Shown piece after piece: positions 7,200 through 13,206 of a stretch of 19,747 nt of DNA. The stretch is from JAQUYS01 sp964430665 (GTDB lineage: Archaea; Nanobdellota; Nanobdellia; Woesearchaeales; SKGA01), in NCBI GenBank assembly GCA_964430665.1, contig CAYSFC010000012.1:1-19747 (forward strand), read 5' to 3'. How positions within the stretch are numbered: position 1 is the first letter of the stretch; each line of letters opens with the position of its first letter. The notes below the pieces were generated by a model. That model ran no database searches. It saw only the letters and a list, made by a program, of their open reading frames with translations, and had not been told where the DNA came from. A program made the position numbers and the translations under genes.

Positions 7200-7276
7200 A
7201 ATCAAAAAGCTAAATAAAATGTGTTTATTAAAATCAAAATATATTAATTACACACTAAATAAATTTGTTTTTGATT
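7200..7276. repeat. Three copies of AATCAAAA in the origin core
   Basis: Exact octamers at 7200-7207 (+), 7232-7239 (+) and 7269-7276 (-), spaced 32 and 37 bp between starts. They could be small initiator contacts, or chance in AT-rich DNA. Confidence 0.35.
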
Positions 7277-7384
7277 GAGATCTTAAATTAAATAATATTT
7301 TTTAAAAGGAAATAGATGTTTGTCAGAATTATTTTAATTGAGTGAAAAGGTATTTTGTATGTTCTTAAATTGAAATTATGTGTT

Positions 7385-7409
7385 TCCATAGGAAGTGTTG
7401 GTGTGTGAG
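7385..7409 (+). repeat. ORB-like element 2 (right, forward orientation)
   Basis: TCCATAGGAA at 7385-7394, extended to TTTCC on its left, followed by the G/T-rich arm GTGTTGGTGTGTGAG and a GGG at 7411-7413. It is the inverted partner of element 1, lies about 100 bp upstream of the orc1/cdc6 start, and has its G-rich arm facing the gene. Confidence 0.75.
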
Positions 7410-7425
7410 AGGGTCTTTTTTTGAG

Positions 7426-7452
7426 TAAATATGTTGTTAAATAAATATGTTG
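7426..7452 (+). repeat. Direct repeat in the orc1/cdc6 upstream region
   Basis: TAAATATGTTG occurs exactly at 7426-7436 and 7442-7452, a 16-bp period, 30-50 bp upstream of the orc1 TATA box. It could be an activator or autoregulatory site, or an upstream element. Confidence 0.4.
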
Positions 7453-7482
7453 CAAAATATATTTTAAATATTGTGCTGTGTT

Positions 7483-7488
7483 TTTAAA
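7483..7488 (+). promoter_or_regulatory. orc1/cdc6 TATA box
   Basis: TTTAAA within TTTTTAAAG, centred 25.5 nt upstream of the ATG at 7511. This spacing predicts that transcription starts at the start codon (leaderless mRNA) and supports 7511 over the GTG at 7478, which would lie upstream of the box. Confidence 0.55.
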
Positions 7489-7510
7489 GAACCTAATTTA
7501 TCGTTTACAG

Positions 7511-8746
7511 ATGGTTAAAAAGAAGTTGAACGGGTTTTTTGAAAAATTTCTTCAAACAGATTCTTTATTTGCTAATAAAAAAGCAATGCAATCAGCTTAC
7601 GTTCCACATGAAATGGAACACAGAGATTTTCAAATAAATCAAATAGCAAAAATTCTTGCTCCTGCTTTAAAATTAGATAAGCCTTCTAACTTGTTTATTT
7701 ATGGAAAAACTGGAACTGGTAAAACTGCTTCTGTAAGACACACTTCTGAACAAATTTTAGATGTTGCTAAGGAGAATGGTGTTCCAGTAAATGTTATATA
7801 TGTTAATTGTAAGTTAAAAAAAGTTGCAGATACAGAATATCGTTTAATTGCTGAAATCGCTAGATCTTTTGGTGAAGAAGTACCTCCTACAGGTTTACCA
7901 ACAGAAGAGGTTTATAATATTTTCTTTAAGGCTTTAGATATTAAAGAACAAATTTTAATATTAATATTAGATGAAATAGATCAATTAATTAAAAAAACAG
8001 GTGATGAAGTTATTTATAATTTAACAAGAATAAATTCTGAACTTAAAAATTCTCAAATTTCAATTGTAGGTATTAGTAATGATTTAATGTTTAGTAATTA
8101 TATTGATCCTCGTGTTAAAAGTTCTTTAAGTGAAGAAGAAATTATATTTCCTCCTTACAATGCATTACAAATTCAAGACATTTTAAAGAAAAGAGCATCT
8201 TTGGCATTTAGACCCGATGTTTTAGATGAAGGAGTTATACCGAAGTGTGCTGCTTTTGCTGCTAGAGAACACGGAGATGCGAGAAGAGCGTTAGAACTTT
8301 TAAGGGTTGCTGGAGAGTTGGCTGAGAGAGCAGACTCAACTAAAATAGAAATCGAACATATTGATTTAGCAGAAGAAAAAATAGAAAAAGATAGAATTAT
8401 TGATGTTGTTCATACACAACCAAAACAATTCCAATTAGTTTTATTTTCTATTTTTTTAATTCAAGGAGATTCTAATAAAAAAAGAAAAACTATTTTTACT
8501 GGGGATTTATATGATATTTACAAAGATTTATGTCCCAAAATAAATTTAAGACCAATAACTCAAAGAAGATTATCTGATATTGTTGCAGAGTTAGATATGT
8601 TGGGTTTGATTAATGCAAAAGTTATATCTAAAGGTCGTTTTGGTAGAACAAGAGAGATAAGTTTAGCGATACCATCACATTTGTTAGATAAGGTTGAAGA
8701 TCTTTTGGGAAAAGAGTTGGGTTTGGACTCTAAAAAATTAACATAA
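7511..8746 (+). CDS. cdc6: Orc1/Cdc6 replication initiator
   Basis: 411 aa. AAA+ motifs: Walker A GKTGTGKT (65-72), Walker B LDEID (153-157), sensor 1 around N190, DPRVKSSL with a candidate arginine finger (R201) and sensor 2 GDARRAL (255-261). A C-terminal winged helix (~300-400) ends with the wing GRFGRTREISL. The protein recognises ORB elements and loads MCM. The ATG at 7511 is chosen because the TATA box lies at 7483-7488; the open frame continues 11 codons upstream to a GTG. It lies next to two ORB-like sites and heads an operon with DP1, 10 bp apart. Confidence 0.97.
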   Translation: MVKKKLNGFFEKFLQTDSLFANKKAMQSAYVPHEMEHRDFQINQIAKILAPALKLDKPSNLFIYGKTGTGKTASVRHTSEQILDVAKENGVPVNVIYVNCKLKKVADTEYRLIAEIARSFGEEVPPTGLPTEEVYNIFFKALDIKEQILILILDEIDQLIKKTGDEVIYNLTRINSELKNSQISIVGISNDLMFSNYIDPRVKSSLSEEEIIFPPYNALQIQDILKKRASLAFRPDVLDEGVIPKCAAFAAREHGDARRALELLRVAGELAERADSTKIEIEHIDLAEEKIEKDRIIDVVHTQPKQFQLVLFSIFLIQGDSNKKRKTIFTGDLYDIYKDLCPKINLRPITQRRLSDIVAELDMLGLINAKVISKGRFGRTREISLAIPSHLLDKVEDLLGKELGLDSKKLT

Positions 8747-8756
8747 TGGATAAAAA

Positions 8757-10271
8757 ATGGATGTTCCAACTATGATAGACTTTCTCGTTGAGAAAGGAGA
8801 ATTTGTTGACGAAACAACAGCAAAAAAATTAAAAGAATTAGTTAAGTTAGATGATAAAATTGAGATAAAAAAACAATTTCAAATTTTTTTCAAAAAATAT
8901 TTTCCAGATTTTGATTCTTCTGAATTTTTCAAAACATTTTTTCCTAAAGTTGCAAATGATGGTGTAAGAATTTCTATATTAAAATCTTTTGAAAAAACTC
9001 CACAAAAAAGAACTGTTGATGATTTTACAAAATATTTTAATGTTAGATTTAAAACAACAGAAAGATTTTTGAGAGGTAGACGTGAACTTAGTGGATTAAC
9101 ATCTATTCGAAGAGTTACAGGTAAGAAAGAAAGAGAAACTGTTTCTGTTATAGGTATGATTCTAGATATAACTCAAACAAAAAATAAACATTTCATATTA
9201 ACAATAGAAGATATGACTGGTGTTATAAAAGTTTTAATTAACAAAGATAATGATGACTTAATTGAAATCGCCAAGGATATGGTTCTTGATGAAATTGTTG
9301 GTGTTGTTGGAACTGCAGGTGGAGATATTATTTTCGCTCAAAACATAATTTATCCAGACATTCCTTTAAGTAAAGAATTAAAGAAATCTCCTTTTGATCA
9401 TTATGTTGTTTTTATAGGAGATACACATTTTGGTTCAAAGGAATTTTTAAGTGAAGAATTTAAAAAAATGTTGTTGTGGTTAAATGGTAAGATGGGAAAC
9501 CCTCAACAAAGAGAAATTGCCAGAAAAGTTAAGTATGTTGTTTTTACAGGTGATGTTGTTGAAGGTGTAGGTATTTATCCTGGCCAAGAAAATGATTTAA
9601 CAGTTGACAATATGCAAGGACAATATGATGTGATGGCTGACTATTTGAAAAAAATTCCACCCAATATAAAAATAATCATTGCTCCAGGTAATCACGATTC
9701 AGGAAGAATTGCGGAGCCTCAATTACCTATAGAAAAAGATTATGCTTCTGCTATTTGGGATCTCCCAAACGTAATAATGGTTTCAAATCCAGCATATGTT
9801 TCTTTAGATGTGACTGAAACTTTTAGTGGTATTGATGTTTTAATTTACCACGGGTATTCTTTAATTTATTATGCTGATGCCGTACCTAGAATTCGTTCAG
9901 CAGGAGGACAACAGGCTGTTGATGAAATAATGAAATTCTTGTTGAAGAGAAGACATTTGGCTCCAACACACGGTTCTTCACTTTATGTTCCAGATATTTA
10001 TGAAGATCCTTTAGCAATAGATCCCATTCCTGACATTTTTGCAACAGGACACATTCACAGAGTTGCAACAACAAATTATAGAAATGTAACTTGTATTAAT
10101 TCATCTTGTTGGACTGCAATTACAGACGATCAAGAAAAAAGAGGTTTATTTCCTCAACCAGGAAGAGTTGTTTTAGTTTCATTAAAAACAAGAGATGTAA
10201 AGATAATGAATTTTAATTCACATGCAGATGTTGCAACTGTTTCAGATCGTGAAAAGTTAAAAAAAGGTTGA
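8757..10271 (+). CDS. polB: DNA polymerase D small subunit DP1 (3'-5' exonuclease)
   Basis: 504 aa. An N-terminal helical domain (~1-100) is followed by an OB-fold (~125-200: VSVIGMILDI ... HFILTIEDMTGVIKVLI) and an Mre11-like calcineurin-type phosphoesterase domain. Metal-binding motifs are complete: GDTH (221-224), GDVVEG (265-270), GNHD (311-314), HGYS (365-368), HGSS (405-408) and GHIHR (431-435). Proofreading activity is therefore expected. It pairs with DP2, encoded about 3 kb away on the opposite strand. It follows orc1/cdc6 by 10 bp and precedes an unknown gene by 2 bp, so the three are probably co-transcribed. The cdc6-DP1 linkage is known from Thermococcales. Confidence 0.97.
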   Translation: MDVPTMIDFLVEKGEFVDETTAKKLKELVKLDDKIEIKKQFQIFFKKYFPDFDSSEFFKTFFPKVANDGVRISILKSFEKTPQKRTVDDFTKYFNVRFKTTERFLRGRRELSGLTSIRRVTGKKERETVSVIGMILDITQTKNKHFILTIEDMTGVIKVLINKDNDDLIEIAKDMVLDEIVGVVGTAGGDIIFAQNIIYPDIPLSKELKKSPFDHYVVFIGDTHFGSKEFLSEEFKKMLLWLNGKMGNPQQREIARKVKYVVFTGDVVEGVGIYPGQENDLTVDNMQGQYDVMADYLKKIPPNIKIIIAPGNHDSGRIAEPQLPIEKDYASAIWDLPNVIMVSNPAYVSLDVTETFSGIDVLIYHGYSLIYYADAVPRIRSAGGQQAVDEIMKFLLKRRHLAPTHGSSLYVPDIYEDPLAIDPIPDIFATGHIHRVATTNYRNVTCINSSCWTAITDDQEKRGLFPQPGRVVLVSLKTRDVKIMNFNSHADVATVSDREKLKKG

Positions 10272-10273
10272 AA

Positions 10274-10768
10274 ATGTTTGTAAGAGCTAAAAACATCAAA
10301 GGTAAAAAATACGGTTATTTAGTTGAAAATGTTTGGAAAAAAAATAAAGTTTCTCAAAAAGTTAAAAAATATCTTGGACCCATAATAACAATCAATTCTG
10401 ATTTTAATTCGTTACCAAAAGAAGCAGAAGATTATGATTGGACTAAACCAACCAAATTGATTTTTAGAGAAATCATGGCAGATATGTTTCTTAGATTAGG
10501 TTTTGAATTAAAAAATTGGAGATTAATTAAAGAAGATTTAATTGTGAATTTGGCTACTTGTAAAATAATCAAAGATGGTAAAGATGTTGTTCTTCTAATC
10601 AATGGAAGATATTTATATGGTAGGGATTTGTGTTATTTACAAAATTTCTTTAAAACTGAAGAAGACGAATACAACAAAGGCCAAAAACTAGCTCAAACAT
10701 TTAGTGATCTAGGAATATATGTTCATCCTGAAGTTTTTATTATGCTTTATAAAAGAATTTATCTTTAA
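10274..10768 (+). CDS. Hypothetical protein tied to DP1
   Basis: 164 aa from the ATG at 10274, 2 nt after the DP1 stop; a TTG at 10268 would overlap that stop and add two residues. I do not recognise the family. The first ~35 residues look like a basic beta-hairpin (MFVRAKNIKGKKYGYLVEN ... QKVKKYLG), a layout also seen at the N-terminus of some IS1634-type transposases, but no DDE catalytic domain follows and the protein is far too short. The rest is mixed alpha/beta with a basic start. Tight coupling to orc1/cdc6 and DP1 suggests co-expression with the replication machinery; a nucleic-acid-binding role is only a guess. Confidence 0.7.
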   Translation: MFVRAKNIKGKKYGYLVENVWKKNKVSQKVKKYLGPIITINSDFNSLPKEAEDYDWTKPTKLIFREIMADMFLRLGFELKNWRLIKEDLIVNLATCKIIKDGKDVVLLINGRYLYGRDLCYLQNFFKTEEDEYNKGQKLAQTFSDLGIYVHPEVFIMLYKRIYL

Positions 10769-10807
10769 TTATGTGTTACTACTTAATAATAGTTAAAAAA
10801 CGATAAG

Positions 10808-10815
10808 TTTATAAA
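10808..10815 (+). promoter_or_regulatory. TATA box of the 92-aa membrane protein gene
   Basis: TTTATAAA centred 20.5 nt before the ATG at 10832 and 29.5 nt before the ATG at 10841. The usual spacing of 24-28 nt falls between the two and hints that the second ATG, with a leader of about 4 nt, may be the real start. Confidence 0.45.
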
Positions 10816-10831
10816 TAAGAACTCTTTACAT

Positions 10832-11110
10832 ATGACTACAATGTATTATTTCATAAGATTTTTAGCGGCTTTTGATATTTTAGCAGGCGTCCTTTTGGTT
10901 TTGGGGCCTACTGTAATACCAATAAGGTTGCTTTTAGGTCATGGGTTATATCTTTTAATTAAAGGTAAACTCTTCAAAGGAGACTTCCTTAGTGCAATAG
11001 ATTTCGTTATAGGGATTTATTGTATTTTTGCATTATTGTTTCCCATCTCTTTATTGAGTTGGATGGCTGGTGGCTATTTGCTCTTAAAAGGAGGATTATC
11101 GTTCATATAA
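10832..11110 (+). CDS. Small multi-pass membrane protein
   Basis: 92 aa, almost wholly hydrophobic, with three or four membrane segments (about 7-25, 30-46, 52-71 and 74-91). A Gly-x-Tyr-Leu-Leu-x-Lys-Gly motif occurs twice (GLYLLIKG at 38-45 and GYLLLKGG near 81-88), suggesting an internal duplication of a two-helix unit. Function unknown. The start could be codon 4 (10841), judging by the TATA-box distance. It converges with the M50-like gene, 6 bp between stops; a short AATGAAAT/ATTTCATT inverted repeat spans the junction (11110-11126). Confidence 0.65.
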   Translation: MTTMYYFIRFLAAFDILAGVLLVLGPTVIPIRLLLGHGLYLLIKGKLFKGDFLSAIDFVIGIYCIFALLFPISLLSWMAGGYLLLKGGLSFI

Positions 11111-11116
11111 ATGAAA

Positions 11117-11878
11117 TTATTTCATTATGTGTTCGATAAATTTTATTTTCTTTGGAAATATTGTTCCAATAATTAAACCAAGTATTCCTGCCATAAATGC
11201 ATATTTTGATCTCATAATTACCATAATCATAAAACAAAATAAAGCAACAGTCATAGGTAGATAAATTCTTTTTTTCATATAAAATAAAAATATTCCTATG
11301 TTTTTAGTTAATGGCAACATTGAAAAGAACGCAATTAATGCATTGAACATAGAAATATAAAGTATAAATTCTATGTTTGTTGCAAAATATAATCCTTGCG
11401 CGATTAATGCTATTGCGACACTTGTCAAGGGCGCTAACATCCATATTACATACATATCTTTTCTACTTTCATAATGAAATCTTTTTCCATGTTTTAGTCT
11501 TTCAATTGGTTGAATATCTAAAGCTCCTGGAGTCATTAAAGGAATCAACCCATAAGATAGAAAACTAACTATGAATCCTATTAAAAGTCCGTTAGTCCAT
11601 CCCTCATATTTAACTTTATTTCCTCTCATTATTGCTCCTAGTTTCGGTACAGAAATGAAAGCAAACAAAGATCCTGCACATATTAACCAAGAATAAATCC
11701 ACATAATTATACCTGTAGTTATAGTTAAACTAGTAAATGCCCATATGAAGAAGAAAAATATCAAAGACATAAGAAATACACTTATATGGAAATCTCTTAT
11801 TTCTTCATTTTCAAAAGAATAATGACGTTTTAACTGTCTAAAAGTCCAATCACCAATAAGTACTTCTCTTATACCCAT
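11117..11878 (-). CDS. Degenerate M50 (site-2 protease)-like membrane protein
   Basis: 253 aa with about seven membrane segments (31-48, 55-75, 96-115, 143-163, 168-189, 206-222, 227-241). Its plan follows archaeal M50 proteins: EIRDFHISV entry, a PGAL segment (117-120), APLTSVAIAL where active relatives have G-P-x-x-N (149-158), and FNALIAFFSMLPL (178-190) before the usual LDG. The zinc ligands are missing: the expected HExxH region reads ISVPKLGAIM (75-84) and the LDG site reads TKNIG (191-195). If the family call is right, this is a protease-dead member. GAGG about 9-12 nt upstream supports the start at 11878. It follows the DsbA-like gene by 32 bp on the same strand, so a shared mRNA is likely. 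Confidence 0.55.
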   Translation of the reverse strand: MGIREVLIGDWTFRQLKRHYSFENEEIRDFHISVFLMSLIFFFFIWAFTSLTITTGIIMWIYSWLICAGSLFAFISVPKLGAIMRGNKVKYEGWTNGLLIGFIVSFLSYGLIPLMTPGALDIQPIERLKHGKRFHYESRKDMYVIWMLAPLTSVAIALIAQGLYFATNIEFILYISMFNALIAFFSMLPLTKNIGIFLFYMKKRIYLPMTVALFCFMIMVIMRSKYAFMAGILGLIIGTIFPKKIKFIEHIMK

Positions 11879-11910
11879 GCTCTTTCCTCTTTTTTAATAT
11901 TTATAATCTT

Positions 11911-12711
11911 TTACTTTTTAAAATAATCGTTTAATTTGAAATCTCCTACAAATACTTCGTCATTTACAAAAATGGTTGGAACTATTGATATTTTTGAATT
12001 TAAAATTAATTCTTTTGTTTTAATCCACTCTTCATTAGGTAATTTTCCACCTAAACAAGCATTTAATTCTGTTTTATTTATTTGAAGTCTCGTTAGTACG
12101 TCCTCTAAAACTCCTTCGTCCACAATATCATAATCCATCACAATGTTGTGATATGGCCAAAATTTTTCTGAATTGGAATAATAAAGACAATATCCTATTT
12201 TTGTTATTGTATTATTTTCAAGAGATACAAAGGAATACGATATTTTATTTTTATTTAATTTTTTAAATTCTAATATTTTTTCTTCTATTTCTTTTGTTTT
12301 CAAATCTCCATAGTACCCAAACAAAGTTATTTGTATTTCATTTCCTTCGTCAAGTATTGGATTTGAAGGATGTTTAACAATCACGTTGTTTTCAACATCC
12401 TTAAGAAATGTTCGACAGTTTTCAGGTTGCATATTGTTTATTGTTTTATAATCACAACTTTTTTTTAAGTTAAATTCTGTTGGTAAAAATAATATAATTA
12501 AAATAATTATAATTATAATCCAACTCAAAGAATAAAAGTTCCTAAAAAGACGTTGATTTTTCTTTTTTTCAAGTTTTTTGTGAAAAAGTTCTATGTGTTT
12601 AGGCACTCTTTCTTTTTTTGTTACAGATTTAATTATAGCTGTGAAAAATTTTTTATTTATTAGGAAAAATATTATTATTGTGAAGAATAAAATTAATCTT
12701 ACATTTATCAT
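11911..12711 (-). CDS. Membrane-anchored DsbA-like thioredoxin-fold protein lacking CxxC
   Basis: 266 aa. Two membrane segments (4-20 and 64-77) flank a very basic loop (~30-57), placing the C-terminal domain outside the cell. Residues ~112-266 follow the DsbA plan: strand EIQITLFGYYGD (125-136), the helical insert CLYYSNSEKFWPYHNIV (175-191), LNACLGG (216-222) and the cis-proline loop VPTIFVN (244-250). The CPxC active site expected after the first strand reads YYGDLKT (133-139), so disulfide oxidoreductase activity is unlikely. Cys86, Cys99, Cys175 and Cys219 remain and may form structural bonds. A TTTATAAA box at 12734-12741 is 26.5 nt from the ATG (leaderless). Confidence 0.7.
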   Translation of the reverse strand: MINVRLILFFTIIIFFLINKKFFTAIIKSVTKKERVPKHIELFHKKLEKKKNQRLFRNFYSLSWIIIIIILIILFLPTEFNLKKSCDYKTINNMQPENCRTFLKDVENNVIVKHPSNPILDEGNEIQITLFGYYGDLKTKEIEEKILEFKKLNKNKISYSFVSLENNTITKIGYCLYYSNSEKFWPYHNIVMDYDIVDEGVLEDVLTRLQINKTELNACLGGKLPNEEWIKTKELILNSKISIVPTIFVNDEVFVGDFKLNDYFKK

Positions 12712-12733
12712 GTATATTTATTGTACACAATCA

Positions 12734-12741
12734 TTTATAAA
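12734..12741 (-). promoter_or_regulatory. TATA box of the DsbA-like gene
   Basis: TTTATAAA, centre 26.5 nt upstream of the ATG at 12711, in the 41-bp gap after aIF2-beta. It would drive the DsbA-like and M50-like pair independently of aIF2-beta. Confidence 0.5.
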
Positions 12742-12752
12742 TTTCACTTAAA

Positions 12753-13160
12753 TTAGAGTTTAGTTTTAACAGAATATTTTGCTCCACATGCAGAACATTT
12801 TAATATATATATTCCTGCATCTTTTTTAATTTGTGTATCTGGTTTTCCACATTCTTTACAAATTACAAACTCATCTGCAAACATTTGAATTCTTTCATTT
12901 ATTTTTTCAGAAGATAGTTTTGTGTTGAAAATTACGAAATTTCCTTCAACTATGGATTTTGTAGCTAAAAATTTTTCAATGTATTTTGCCAATAATTCAA
13001 TTGGTCTTCTTAATGTTGCTGCTATTTGTATTAAATTACTTATTACCGTTCTATTACCTTGTAAATGCCCTTTAACTTTAGGAATAGAAAATCGTTCTTT
13101 AGTACCCAATTCTTCAGGTAATTTTTCTCTTGCAAGTTTTAACATTTCTTCATAATTCAT
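12753..13160 (-). CDS. eif2b: Translation initiation factor aIF2 beta subunit
   Basis: 135 aa, the usual archaeal length. The core domain includes VKGHLQGNRTVISNL (29-43). The C-terminal zinc ribbon has C101-x2-C104 (CKECGKPDTQ) and C122-x2-C125 (CSACGAKYSVKT). As part of the aIF2 heterotrimer it helps deliver initiator tRNA to the small ribosomal subunit. TTTATAAA at 13187-13194 is 30.5 nt upstream of the ATG, predicting a leader of about 5 nt. It lies 46 bp after DP2 on the same strand. Confidence 0.96.
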   Translation of the reverse strand: MNYEEMLKLAREKLPEELGTKERFSIPKVKGHLQGNRTVISNLIQIAATLRRPIELLAKYIEKFLATKSIVEGNFVIFNTKLSSEKINERIQMFADEFVICKECGKPDTQIKKDAGIYILKCSACGAKYSVKTKL

Positions 13161-13206
13161 TTTATTGTAGTAGAAAATAACGTTGCTTTATAAATTTAGC
13201 TTTGTT

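Larger units (their letters stand above)
6827..7510. other. Gene-free region: candidate replication origin (oriC)
   Basis: No open reading frame of note in 684 bp, by far the longest gap in an otherwise packed window. It lies directly upstream of orc1/cdc6. It contains two inverted ORB-like elements (6975-6999 and 7385-7409) and between them an extremely AT-rich tract (about 6% GC over 7101-7200; no G or C at 7133-7190). It also has a 16-bp palindrome (7121-7136) and repeated AATCAAAA octamers. ORB pairs flanking an unwinding element next to orc1/cdc6 are the known design of archaeal origins. Genes on both flanks point outward. Not proven without binding or replication data. Confidence 0.85.

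Noticed and set aside
7441..7510. GTG at 7478 as the orc1/cdc6 start
   Set aside because: It would lie upstream of the TATA box at 7483-7488, so it would not be in the mRNA; the added residues do not resemble the family N-terminus.
6827..7510. tRNA, small structured RNA or CRISPR repeats in the long gap
   Set aside because: No cloverleaf, no GC-rich structured segment and no regularly spaced repeats with unique spacers; structured RNAs in AT-rich archaea usually stand out by raised GC.
10274..10768. Transposase fragment in the DP1-linked gene
   Set aside because: The N-terminal basic hairpin resembles IS1634-type transposases, but no DDE residues, inverted repeats or target duplications are visible, and the gene is tightly packed in an operon.
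11110..11126. AATGAAAT/ATTTCATT palindrome as a strong terminator
   Set aside because: The arms leave a single-base loop and are nearly all A/T, so a stable hairpin is unlikely; mentioned only with the neighbouring gene.
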